Positions 45,432 through 54,028 of a stretch of 64,000 nt of DNA are shown in pieces. The notes under the pieces are model-generated. The model made no database searches. It was given only the letters and a program-made list of their open reading frames with translations, and was not told the origin of the DNA. Location: assembly GCF_014203605.1 (NCBI RefSeq), contig NZ_JACHJJ010000016.1:1-64000 (forward strand), written 5' to 3'. The DNA comes from Thiemannella venezuelensis. Lineage in GTDB: Bacteria > Actinomycetota > Actinomycetes > Streptosporangiales > Streptosporangiaceae. Numbering within the stretch: position 1 is the first letter of the stretch; each line of letters begins with the position of its first letter. The translations under genes and the position numbers were made by a program.

Positions 45432-45830
45432 GTGCCGAGTGGCAAGGTCAAGTGGTACGACGCCGACAAGGGTTTCGGCTTCCTCACCCGCGACGACGGC
45501 GGTGAGGTCTTCGTGCATTCGTCCGCGCTGCCCGGCGGCGTGGACTCCCTCAAGCCGGGCCAGAAGGTCGAGTTCGGCGTGGCCGAAGGGCGCCGCGGCC
45601 AGCAGGCGCTCTCGGTCCGCGTGATCGACCAGCCCCCCACCCTCGCCAAGGCGGCCAAGCCGAAGGGCAAACGCAAGAAGCCCGACGAGATGGTCGTCAT
45701 CGTCGAGGACCTGATCAAGCTCCTCGACGCGGTCTCCACGTCCTACCAGAAGGGCAAGCACCCGGAGGCCGCGCACGCCAAGAAGATCGCCACCGTGCTC
45801 CGCGCGGTCGCCGACGACCTGGACGCCTGA
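45432..45830 (+). CDS. Cold-shock-domain protein with C-terminal helical extension
   Basis: The 132-residue protein has a cold-shock domain at residues 1-66 (VPSGKVKWYDADKGFGFLTR, RNP1 KGFGFL, RNP2 VFVHSSAL) plus a ~65-residue extension: a basic linker (KAAKPKGKRKKPDE) and a helical region (MVVIVEDLIKLLDAVSTSYQ) ending AVADDLDA. The extended form is typical of one actinobacterial Csp group and may let the protein self-associate or bind a partner. Start GTG 45432 with GAGG upstream. Confidence 0.93.
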   Translation: MPSGKVKWYDADKGFGFLTRDDGGEVFVHSSALPGGVDSLKPGQKVEFGVAEGRRGQQALSVRVIDQPPTLAKAAKPKGKRKKPDEMVVIVEDLIKLLDAVSTSYQKGKHPEAAHAKKIATVLRAVADDLDA

Positions 45831-45851
45831 CCGCGCGCACCGCGCGGGCCC

Positions 45852-47468
45852 TCAGCCGTGCGGGTTGGTCAGCGGCTTGGTCCGCTTCTCCGCGGGGGGA
45901 TCACCACGCCGCACGACGGTGGTGGTGGTCCCCCCGTTCCGGCTCTCCGGGCGCGCCGCGCCGGACTCCGCCCCCGGGGCGGCGGGCGCCCTCCTCGGGG
46001 CGGCGGCCCGGGCGGCCGCGACGCGGGCGTCCCGCTCCCGGATCCGCGCACGCCGCCGGAGCAGCAGCCAGCCGAGCGAGACCGCCAGCACCGCGGCCAT
46101 CGCCGCGAGCCCGCCGGGTCCGGCGGCGAACAGCGAGAGCAGCAGCCCGACCAGCCCTCCGCCCACCCAGGCGATCTGCAGGAACGCCTCGACCACGCCG
46201 AAGGTGGACGAGCGCACCTCCTCGCCGATCTCGCGCTGCACGATCGCGTCCAGCGCCAGCTTGCCCAGCCCCTGCGCGAACGCGGCCACCAGGGCGACGG
46301 CCACCGCCGTCCACAGGGAGAACACCGCGGCCGCCACGGCCGTGGCCGCCCCCGACAGCGCGAGCGTGGCCAGCACGATCACCTGCGGCGAGTGGTTGCG
46401 CACCCATGAGGCCACGCCCGCCCCGGCCAGGCCGCCCGCCCCGGCGGCCAGCGCCAGCACGCCGATCGTGACCGCCGTCGGCAGGCCCGGCACCTTCTTC
46501 TCCTGCACCAGGAAGAGCAGGTAGAACAGGAGGAACCCGGAGTAGAGGCGGATGGCGACGTTGGCCAGCATCGACTCGGCGACCACCGGGCCCACGTTGA
46601 GCATGGTGCGCCAGCGGGGCGGGCGCTCGTCGTCCTCCTGGAGCTCCTCCAGGTCCGGGGAGTCGACGTGGCGCGGGAGCCGTACGGCCAGCACCCCCTG
46701 GAGCAGGAAGAGCAGCATCGCCGCGCGCAGCACCCACTCGGCGCCGAGCCAGGCGCTGGCGCCCGCCCCGGCCGGCACCGCGATCCCGGCCGAGACCAGC
46801 GCGAACAGCGCGACCCTGGCGTTGGCGGTGACCAGCGCGATGTCCGCGGGCAGCACGCTGGGCATGATCGCGGCCCGGGAGACGTTGTAGGCCTTGGACA
46901 GCACCAGCACGGCCAGCGCCGCCGGGAAGATGGTGAACGCGTCCTCGGAGACGACCGCCGCCGCCATCGCGAAGCAGAGCAGCCCGCGGCCGAACAGGGT
47001 GCCGGCCATGACGAAACGGCGGCCCGAGCGGAACCGGTCGAGGACCGGCCCGACGAACGGCGCGACGACCACGAACGGGATCATCGTGATCAGCAGGTAG
47101 AGCGCGACCTGCCCCCGGGCCTCGTTGACCGGCAGCTTGAACAGCGTCCCGGCCAGCGCCGCGGTGACCAGCGCGTCGCCCGCGCTGTGCGCGGCGGTCA
47201 GCTCGATCAGCTGGCCCAGCCCCGTACGGCCCGCCCCCTGGGCGTGGGTCAGCCGCCGCGTGGCCCGGCCGGCCCCCCGGGTGGCGCCGGCGACGCCGCG
47301 CCCGGCCCGCGCCGCCGCCCGCCCGGTGCTCTTGCCCGCCTGCGCCGCGGCCCTTCCCGTGCTCCTGCCGGCCCGCACGGTCGCCCGCCCCGCCTCGGCG
47401 GCCGCACGGCCGAACCGGCGGGAGGCGTCCACCGCCGTCCGCCACGTTCTCTCCCAGCCACCTGCCAC
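45852..47468 (-). CDS. MFS transporter with basic repeat N-terminus
   Basis: The 538-residue protein has about 12 membrane spans with MFS-type loops (GPVLDRFRSGRRFVMAGTLF, SKAYNVSRAAIMPSVLPADI). Before the first span lie ~75 cytoplasmic residues with a repeated unit AGRSTGRAAAQAGKSTGRAA, very rich in Ala, Gly, Arg and Lys. The C-terminal 70 residues are also disordered and Arg/Ala/Pro-rich. Substrate unknown. The likely start is GTG 47468; the longer frame upstream looks non-coding. It converges with the cold-shock-domain gene. Confidence 0.85.
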   Translation of the reverse strand: MAGGWERTWRTAVDASRRFGRAAAEAGRATVRAGRSTGRAAAQAGKSTGRAAARAGRGVAGATRGAGRATRRLTHAQGAGRTGLGQLIELTAAHSAGDALVTAALAGTLFKLPVNEARGQVALYLLITMIPFVVVAPFVGPVLDRFRSGRRFVMAGTLFGRGLLCFAMAAAVVSEDAFTIFPAALAVLVLSKAYNVSRAAIMPSVLPADIALVTANARVALFALVSAGIAVPAGAGASAWLGAEWVLRAAMLLFLLQGVLAVRLPRHVDSPDLEELQEDDERPPRWRTMLNVGPVVAESMLANVAIRLYSGFLLFYLLFLVQEKKVPGLPTAVTIGVLALAAGAGGLAGAGVASWVRNHSPQVIVLATLALSGAATAVAAAVFSLWTAVAVALVAAFAQGLGKLALDAIVQREIGEEVRSSTFGVVEAFLQIAWVGGGLVGLLLSLFAAGPGGLAAMAAVLAVSLGWLLLRRRARIRERDARVAAARAAAPRRAPAAPGAESGAARPESRNGGTTTTVVRRGDPPAEKRTKPLTNPHG

Positions 47469-47668
47469 ACATCCAGTCTTACCTGACGGACAGATGTCTT
47501 GCCCGGCCTGACCGGTCGCTTGCCGGACGATGGGCGGTATCCGGTGCGGTCCGCTCCGGGCATGGGCGAGAATGAAACCGTGAGTGAACGAGCCAATGGA
47601 CACGGCGCCCCCCGGGCCGCGAGTGGACACGGCGCCCCTCGGGTTGCGAGGACGACGAAGGAGGACTC

Positions 47669-48487
47669 GTGACCCGTACCCGAGCCCGTGCCGCAGCCCC
47701 CGACCAGGCGTGCGCCGCCGCGGTCGACCTGGCCCGTTCCGCGGTCGAGGAGGACGTCAGGCCGGACGAGATCGGCGATCACCTCGGGGTCGAGAGCGAG
47801 GGCGACCGGATCGTCACCCACTACTTCGCCTGCCTGGACCGCGCCTACCGCGGGTGGCGATGGGCGGTCACCGTCACGCGGGCCTCCCGCGCGCGCAACG
47901 TCACGGTGAGCGAGGTCGTGCTGCTGCCCGGCGCCGGCGCGATCCTGCCGCCCCCGTGGGTGCCGTGGAGCGAGCGGCTGCGCCCGGGTGACCTGGGCGT
48001 GGGCGACCTGCTGCCGACCACCGACGACGACGACCGGCTCGCGCCCGGTTTCACCGAGACCGACGACGAGACCGACCGGCAGATGATCTTCGAGTACGGC
48101 CTCGGCCGGGCCCGGGTGCTCTCCCCGATCGGCCGCGACCTCGCCGTGCGGCGCTGGCACGCCGGCGAGTCCGGCCCGCACACCCCGATCGCGCACGCCG
48201 CTCCGGCGCAGTGCTCCACCTGCGGCTTCTACTGGCCGCTCGCGGGCGCGCTCCGCACCGGCTTCGGCGTCTGCGCCAACGAGTACGCCCCCGACGACGG
48301 CAAGGTGGTCGCCGCCGACCACGGCTGCGGCGCGCACTCCGAGGCGACCGTGGTGCCGCACCAGGTGGAGCCGGCCGTCCCGATCCTCGACGACCACCTC
48401 TACGACCTGGAGGAGGAGCCCTCCGAGGCGGATCTGGCCGGCTCCGTGGACGACGCCTCCTCCGACGAGCCGCTGGGCCACTCCTGA
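47669..48487 (+). CDS. DUF3027 protein
   Basis: The 272-residue protein has the actinobacterial DUF3027 pattern: THYFACLDRAYRGWRWAVTV, SEVVLLPGAGAILPPPWVPW, the cysteines in CSTCGFYWPLAGALR with VCANEYAPDDGKVVAADHGC, and AHSEATVVPHQVEPAVPILD. The Cys/His spacing suggests a zinc site, which is an inference. The GTG start has a perfect AAGGAGG six bases upstream. Function is unknown. It precedes the GHKL ATPase gene by 135 bases on the same strand, a recurring pairing in actinomycetes as I recall it. Confidence 0.88.
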   Translation: MTRTRARAAAPDQACAAAVDLARSAVEEDVRPDEIGDHLGVESEGDRIVTHYFACLDRAYRGWRWAVTVTRASRARNVTVSEVVLLPGAGAILPPPWVPWSERLRPGDLGVGDLLPTTDDDDRLAPGFTETDDETDRQMIFEYGLGRARVLSPIGRDLAVRRWHAGESGPHTPIAHAAPAQCSTCGFYWPLAGALRTGFGVCANEYAPDDGKVVAADHGCGAHSEATVVPHQVEPAVPILDDHLYDLEEEPSEADLAGSVDDASSDEPLGHS

Positions 48488-48622
48488 CCGGCCGGGCCGG
48501 GATTGTCCTCCCGGCTCGGTATGCTCCGGGGCCGTCATTCCGCCGTCGTCCGGATCGCCTTCGGTCCCGGTCCGGAGGCGGGGTGACGCCGTCCGCGGGC
48601 CCCGACGTTTGGAATCATCGCT

Positions 48623-51600
48623 GTGACTGACACCTTCGGCACCGACCGGCTGCGCTCCGCCGTGCTCGCGGCGTGGACCGCCTCACCCGCGCGCTTCCGC
48701 GAGGACGCCAACGCGGAGGAGGACTTCGCGCTCGGCGGCTACCGCGACCGGCTGATCGTCGAGCTCGCGCAGAACGCCGCCGACGCCGCCCTGCGGGCCG
48801 GGGTCCCCGGCCGCCTGCGGCTCTCGCTGCGCGAGGGCGTGCTCTCGGCCGCCAACACCGGCGCCCCGATCGACGCCGCCGGGATCGAGAGCCTGTCCAC
48901 CCTCAGGGCCTCCGCCAAGCGCGACGAGGCCGGGGCGACGGGCCGGTTCGGGGTCGGGTTCGCGGCCGTGGTCTCGGTCTGCGACGAGCCGGTGATCGGC
49001 TCACTCGGTTCCGGGGTGGTCCGCTGGTCCCGCGAGCAGACCGCCGCGCTGGTGGCCGCCGAGCCCGCGCTGGCCCGGGAGCTCGCCGAGCGCGGCGGGC
49101 ACGTGCCCCTGCTCCGCCTGCCGTTCCCCGGCGGGCCGGTGGAGATCCCGCAGGGGTTCGACACGCTGGTACGGCTCCCGCTGCGCGACGGCGCGGCGGT
49201 GGAGGCCGTCCGGGGGATGCTCCGGGAGGCAGGGCCCGCGCTGCTGCTCGGCATGCCCGTCCTGGAGTCGATCGAGATCGACGTGGACGGCGAGACCCGG
49301 ACCGTCGTCCCGGACGGCTGGCGGGTCGTCTCGGCCTCCGGGCGGTTCTCCCCGGACCAGGCGGCCGAGCTGTTCGCCGACCGGCCGACCGAGGAGCGCG
49401 CCCGGCCGTACTGGCAGGTCCGCTGGGCCGTGCCCGTCACCCCGCAGGGGGCGGCGGGATCCGGCGGGGGCGCCCGGAGCGGTTCCGGGGCCGGGGACGG
49501 GCCGGTGGGCGGCGAGCCGCTGCCGCTGCCCGCGAGGGTGCCGGCCGTGGTGCACGCGCCGACCCCCAGCGACGAGCCGCTCGACCTGCCCGCGCTGCTG
49601 ATCGCCTCCTTCCCGCTGGCCACCGACCGGCGGCACGTCGCGATGGGCCCGCTCACCGACTTCCTGGTCGAGCGCGCCGCGGAGGCCTACCTGGAGCTGC
49701 TCTCCGGACTGCCCCGCACTCCGAAGCTGCTCGACCTCGTGCCCGGCCTGATGGGCAAGGGCGAGCTCGACGCCCGCATCCGCAGGGCGATCCTGCGGGT
49801 GCTCCCGGACGCCCCGCTCCTGCCCGCGCTCTCCCCGCCCGCCGACCCCCCGGCGGCCGAGGGCGGGGACCTGGTCGTGCCCGGCAGGCGGGCCTCGGTG
49901 GTGGCGGCCCCCGGCGCGCTGCTGGAGAAGGTCGCCGCCGTGGTGCCCGGCCTGCTGCCCGCCGGATGGCCGTCCCGGCACCCCGCGATCGCCGCGCTCG
50001 GCGTGAGGCGGGTGGAGCTGGCCGACGTCGTGGACCTGCTCGCCGGCGACCTCTCCGGCGGTGCGGCCGAGGACCGGGATCCGGCCTGGTGGCGCTCGCT
50101 GTACGAGGTGCTGCCCGCCGACGACCCCGAGGCACTCGGCGCGCTGCCGGTCCCGCTGGCCGACGGCCGCCTGGTCCGCGGGCCGCGCGGCACGCTCGTG
50201 CTGACCGAGCGCGGCTCCCTGGACCTGGCCGTGCTCGCCCCGCTCGGCCTCCGCGTGGTCCATCCCGCCGCCGCCCACCCGCTCCTGCTCCGCCTCGGCG
50301 CCGGTGAGGCGACGCCCCGGACGGTCCTGGAGGACCCGCTGACCCGCGCGGCGGTCTCCGAGTCCCTGGAGAGTGCCGACCCCGAGCCGGTGGCCCAGGC
50401 GGTGCTCGCCCTGGTCGACGCGGCCGGGCTGACCGCGGGCGAGGCCCCCTGGCTGGCCGACCTGGCGCTGCGCGGCGCCGACGGCGGGCTCTACCCGGCG
50501 GGCGAGCTGCTGCTGGCCGAGGGCGCGCTGGCCGGACTGCTGGACTCGGAGACCCACTTCGGCACCGCGGCCCCCGAGCTGGTGGAGCGGTACGGCTCGC
50601 GGGTGCTGGCCGCGACCGGGGTGCTCGACGGCTTCGCCGTGGTGAACGACGCCGACGTCATGATCGACCCGGACGAGTGCGACCACGACCTGGACCGCGA
50701 GGACGAGTGGCTGGAGCACGTGCTCGACCTCCTGCCCGAGCTGGACGTGCCCCCGGTGGCGCGCGAGTTCTCCGCCGTCCGGGACCTGGAGTACGTCGCC
50801 GACTGGCCCGCCGCCCTCGCCCTGCTCTCCCGGCCGCCGCTCCGCTCGGTCCTGCACCCGCTGCGCGTCCTGGCGGCGGGAGAGGTCGTGGAGGTGCCCT
50901 CCTACACCGCGTGGTGGCTCTCCACCCACCCGGTGCTCGGCGGGAAGCGCCCCACGGAGCTGCGCCTGGCCACCGGCGACCCGCTGCTGTTCGGCCTGTA
51001 CGGCGAGGCCCCGGCCGCCGCCGACGAGGCGGCCCTGGCGATGATCGGCGTACGGACCACCCTGCCCGACCTGCTCGCCTCGCACGGCGGCCCGGACGAG
51101 CTCCTCGACCTGCTCGCCGACCCCTCGATCGAGGTCGACCGGGCCCAGTTGCGGGCCCTGTGGGTGGCCCTCGCCGCGGTCGATCCGGCCCGCGTCGCGC
51201 CGCCGCGCGCGGTCCGCGCCGTCCGCGACGGCGAGATCGTCGTCGCGGACGTCGAGGACGGGCACCTGCTCTCCGGTGGCCACGGCCACGGCTCCGGCCC
51301 GGGTTCCGGGTCGGGCGAGCCGGTCGTGGTGGAGGCGCCGGACCTGCTCCCGCTGGTGGCGGACCGGCCGCTGGTCCTGGCCCCGTTCGACCTGGCCGAG
51401 GCCCTGTCGGAGCTGCTCGACCTGCCGCTCGCGGGGGAGGAGGCGGCCGGCGAGGTGACCTCCCTGGGCGAGGTGCGGCAGGTCCCGCCCGCCGTGCGGT
51501 CCCTGCTGCCGACCGCTCCGGCGACCTACCTGGAGCACGAGAAGCTCCTCGTGGACGGCGTCCCGGTCACCTGGCGGTTCGACGAGGGCGTCGTGCACGC

Positions 51601-51754
51601 CTGCGGGGTGGAGGGACTGGCGCGGGGGCTGGCGTGGGCGTCGGGTCAGTGGGGAGACCGGCTCGCGGTCGCCGCGCTGCTGCGCGACCCCGCCGCGGTG
51701 CCGCTGCTGCTCGCCGAGGCCGACCTGGACAGCTGGACCGCCTCGACCGGCTGA
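48623..51754 (+). CDS. Large GHKL-fold ATPase (sacsin/Hsp90 N-domain-like)
   Basis: This 1043-residue protein has an N-terminal GHKL ATPase domain: N-box VELAQNAADAALR (Glu47, Asn51, Asp54), G1-like LSAANTGAPIDAAG, the SLSTLRASAKRDE loop, and G2 GRFGVGFAAVVSVC (107-). The usual DxGxG aspartate position reads as NTG, so ATP binding may be altered. The remaining ~850 residues are Leu/Ala/Val-rich with no domain I can name; residues ~280-300 are a Gly/Ser linker. Sacsin-type N-domains act in protein quality control, but function here is unknown. The start is GTG 48623. Confidence 0.82.
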   Translation: MTDTFGTDRLRSAVLAAWTASPARFREDANAEEDFALGGYRDRLIVELAQNAADAALRAGVPGRLRLSLREGVLSAANTGAPIDAAGIESLSTLRASAKRDEAGATGRFGVGFAAVVSVCDEPVIGSLGSGVVRWSREQTAALVAAEPALARELAERGGHVPLLRLPFPGGPVEIPQGFDTLVRLPLRDGAAVEAVRGMLREAGPALLLGMPVLESIEIDVDGETRTVVPDGWRVVSASGRFSPDQAAELFADRPTEERARPYWQVRWAVPVTPQGAAGSGGGARSGSGAGDGPVGGEPLPLPARVPAVVHAPTPSDEPLDLPALLIASFPLATDRRHVAMGPLTDFLVERAAEAYLELLSGLPRTPKLLDLVPGLMGKGELDARIRRAILRVLPDAPLLPALSPPADPPAAEGGDLVVPGRRASVVAAPGALLEKVAAVVPGLLPAGWPSRHPAIAALGVRRVELADVVDLLAGDLSGGAAEDRDPAWWRSLYEVLPADDPEALGALPVPLADGRLVRGPRGTLVLTERGSLDLAVLAPLGLRVVHPAAAHPLLLRLGAGEATPRTVLEDPLTRAAVSESLESADPEPVAQAVLALVDAAGLTAGEAPWLADLALRGADGGLYPAGELLLAEGALAGLLDSETHFGTAAPELVERYGSRVLAATGVLDGFAVVNDADVMIDPDECDHDLDREDEWLEHVLDLLPELDVPPVAREFSAVRDLEYVADWPAALALLSRPPLRSVLHPLRVLAAGEVVEVPSYTAWWLSTHPVLGGKRPTELRLATGDPLLFGLYGEAPAAADEAALAMIGVRTTLPDLLASHGGPDELLDLLADPSIEVDRAQLRALWVALAAVDPARVAPPRAVRAVRDGEIVVADVEDGHLLSGGHGHGSGPGSGSGEPVVVEAPDLLPLVADRPLVLAPFDLAEALSELLDLPLAGEEAAGEVTSLGEVRQVPPAVRSLLPTAPATYLEHEKLLVDGVPVTWRFDEGVVHACGVEGLARGLAWASGQWGDRLAVAALLRDPAAVPLLLAEADLDSWTASTG

Positions 51755-51784
51755 CGCCCGGGCGGGGCCGTACCGGCGGGGCCG

Positions 51785-52114
51785 TCAGGTGACCGGCCGC
51801 CCGCGGTCGTCGAGTGCACCGGGGGCGCCGGCCTCCGGGGCGGGCGGGGCGGGCGGGACCGCCGTCGCGGGCTCGACCGGCGCCTCCGAGGCGGGCGGCG
51901 GGCCGTGGCGGTCGCGCCGCCGGACGTACCAGAGGCCGAAGAGGCCGCCGCACAGGCCCGACACGCACGTCCAGATCCACCACTGGTGCTCCGGCCCCGG
52001 CCGGAGCACCAGGAGCACGATCAGGGCGATCACCCACAGGCCCATGCCCGCGAGGATCGTCGCCGTGTCGTTGGTCTTCAGCGGCTGGAGATCCTGACGG
52101 TGAGGCTGGTTCAC
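51785..52114 (-). CDS. DUF2530 membrane protein
   Basis: The 109-residue protein has two membrane spans (ILAGMGLWVIALIVLLVL and WWIWTCVSGLCGGLFGLWYV) followed by RRRDRHG and a Pro/Ala-rich tail. The opening LQPLKTNDTATILAGMGLWV is the DUF2530 signature of actinobacteria. No function is known. It is convergent with the GHKL gene and divergent from the purine permease. Confidence 0.85.
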   Translation of the reverse strand: MNQPHRQDLQPLKTNDTATILAGMGLWVIALIVLLVLRPGPEHQWWIWTCVSGLCGGLFGLWYVRRRDRHGPPPASEAPVEPATAVPPAPPAPEAGAPGALDDRGRPVT

Positions 52115-52245
52115 ACGATCCAGCGTAGGCGACGAAATCCCACTACCCGCAAAACGGGCCGCGTGAGGGCGCGGATCGGTTGCGATCCCATCACCATCGT
52201 GAACCGGGTCTTCCGGACAGGAGTGCTTACTGCCACCCTGCGTCC

Positions 52246-53727
52246 GTGAGTGACGCTAAGACAGTTCATGATGCTAAAACACCCCCAATAAACGCCCTTG
52301 ACCGTTTCTTCCACATCTCCGAGCGCGGCTCGTCGGTGGGCCGGGAGGTCCGCGGCGGCTTCGCGACCTTCTTCACGATGGCCTACATCGTGGTGCTCAA
52401 CCCCCTGATCATCGCCACGGCCAAGGACGTCGAGGGTCAGTACATCGCCGACGCGACCTCGGCGCCCATCCCCCTGGTGGCCGCGGGCACCGCCTTCGTC
52501 GCCGGGATGCTCAGCATCCTGATGGGCGTCATCGGCAAGGTGCCGTTCGCGATGGCGGCGGGCCTGGGCCTGAACGCCTTCGTCACCTTCGGCATCGCCA
52601 CGCAGATGTCGTGGGAGTCGGCCATGGGCCTGGTCTTCCTGGAGGGCGTGATCATCGCCCTCCTGGTGCTGACCGGCTTCCGCACGGCGGTGTTCAACGC
52701 CATCCCGGCCCAGCTCAAGACCGCGATCAGCGTCGGCATCGGCCTGTTCATCGCGCTGATCGGCTTCGTGGACGCCGGTTTCGTCCGCAAGGCCCCCGCC
52801 ACGCCGCTGGAGCTGGGCATCGGCGGCAACCTCACCAGCTGGCCGATCCTCGTGTTCGTGGTCGGTCTGCTGCTGATCGCCCTGCTGGTGGCCCGCAAGG
52901 TGAAGGGCGCGATCCTCATCGGCATCGTCGCCACCACGGTCCTGGCGATCGTCGTCGAGGCGGTGGCCAAGGTCGGCGGCCCGGGAACGCCCGACAACCC
53001 CAACCCGTTCGGCTTCCGGCTCGTCGTCCCCGAGCTGCCCGACAACATCTTCGGGTTCACCAACCCGCTGGTGCTGTTCAGGGAGTTCGATCCCGTGGGC
53101 GCGTTCAGCTCCGTCTCGGTCATCATGGTCCTGCTGCTCGTCTTCACCCTGCTCATCACCGACTTCTTCGACACCATGGGCACGATCGTCGGCGTCGGCG
53201 GCCAGGCCGGGCTGATCAGGGAGGACGGCACGCTGCCCAGGACGCGCGAGATCCTGCTCGTCGACTCGATCGGCGCGGCGGCCGGCGGTGCAGGCTCCGT
53301 CTCCTCCAACACGACCTACATCGAGTCGGCCGCAGGCGTGGGCGAGGGCGCGCGCACCGGCCTGGCCAGCGTGGTCACCGGCGTGCTGTTCCTGCTGGCG
53401 ATCTTCCTCTCGCCGCTGGTCGCGGTCGTCCCCTACGAGGCCGCCGCCCCGGCCCTGGTCGTCGTCGGCTTCCTGATGATGACCGCGATCCGCGACATCG
53501 ACTTCACCGACTACGAGATCGCCATCCCGGCGTTCCTCACCATCGTGGTCATGCCGTTCAGCTACTCGATCGCCAACGGCATCGGCGCCGGGTTCATCAC
53601 CTTCGTGCTGATCAAGCTGGTGAAGGGCAAGGCCCGTGAGGTGCACGCGCTGATGTGGGTGGTCGCGGCGCTGTTCGTCGTCTACTTCGCCCTCGGTCCC
53701 ATCAAGGTCCTGCTCGGCCTCGCCTGA
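52246..53727 (+). CDS. NCS2-family purine/pyrimidine permease (AzgA/PbuG type)
   Basis: The 493-residue transporter has about 12-14 spans. Family motifs: GGFATFFTMAYIVVLNPLII, MAAGLGLNAFVTFGIA, the substrate-site segment ITDFFDTMGTIVGVGGQAGL, and SVSSNTTYIESAAGVGEGAR (NCS2 signature). AzgA/PbuG members import adenine, guanine or hypoxanthine with protons. The GTG 52246 has no clear ribosome-binding site and could be leaderless. No purine riboswitch is seen upstream. Confidence 0.93.
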   Translation: MSDAKTVHDAKTPPINALDRFFHISERGSSVGREVRGGFATFFTMAYIVVLNPLIIATAKDVEGQYIADATSAPIPLVAAGTAFVAGMLSILMGVIGKVPFAMAAGLGLNAFVTFGIATQMSWESAMGLVFLEGVIIALLVLTGFRTAVFNAIPAQLKTAISVGIGLFIALIGFVDAGFVRKAPATPLELGIGGNLTSWPILVFVVGLLLIALLVARKVKGAILIGIVATTVLAIVVEAVAKVGGPGTPDNPNPFGFRLVVPELPDNIFGFTNPLVLFREFDPVGAFSSVSVIMVLLLVFTLLITDFFDTMGTIVGVGGQAGLIREDGTLPRTREILLVDSIGAAAGGAGSVSSNTTYIESAAGVGEGARTGLASVVTGVLFLLAIFLSPLVAVVPYEAAAPALVVVGFLMMTAIRDIDFTDYEIAIPAFLTIVVMPFSYSIANGIGAGFITFVLIKLVKGKAREVHALMWVVAALFVVYFALGPIKVLLGLA

Positions 53728-53741
53728 GGACCGGTTCAGCG

Positions 53742-53779
53742 GGCCGTCACGGTGGCCGAGTCGAGTCACCGTGACGGCC
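53742..53779 (+). terminator. Permease gene terminator
   Basis: GGCCGTCACGGTG and CACCGTGACGGCC form a perfect 13-bp stem with a 12-base loop, 15 bases past the permease stop codon. Confidence 0.9.
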
Positions 53780-54000
53780 TTCCGTACCCGGAGCGCTTCC
53801 GGCGGCAGGTCGCAGGCCCGGGCGGCAACGTCACCGGGAACATCGATTGGAAAGGGGCCGAATGGGGATCTGGGGGCCGGCGAACAGCCGACTGCCGGGA
53901 GCGACTCTGGTAGGTGAGGCACGCGACCACGGTCGGGTGCGGACCGTCCTGCGCGGGAAGGACGGACGGTGAGCTCGACGATGCCGTCGATGACGGGAGG
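53780..54000. other. Intergenic boundary of the accessory region
   Basis: The 221 bases between the permease terminator and the next hairpin have no supported gene, tRNA or attachment-like repeat that I can see. Composition drops noticeably in G+C just beyond, in the ATPase gene, so this is the likely left edge of the accessory block. Confidence 0.4.
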
Positions 54001-54027
54001 CCGGGGCCGCCGAGGTGGCGGCCCCGG
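54001..54027 (-). terminator. Terminator of the ATPase gene
   Basis: CCGGGGCCGCC and GGCGGCCCCGG form a perfect 11-bp stem with a five-base loop, directly after the minus-strand ATPase stop codon (54029). Confidence 0.8.
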
Positions 54028-54028
54028 G

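Noticed and set aside
49001-51598. 865-codon minus-strand frame
   Set aside because: Antisense of the GHKL ATPase gene; low-complexity Arg/Gly/Gln-rich product.
53780-54000. Possible tRNA or attachment site at the island edge
   Set aside because: No cloverleaf, no GTTCGA-type T-loop in context and no repeat shared with the far side.
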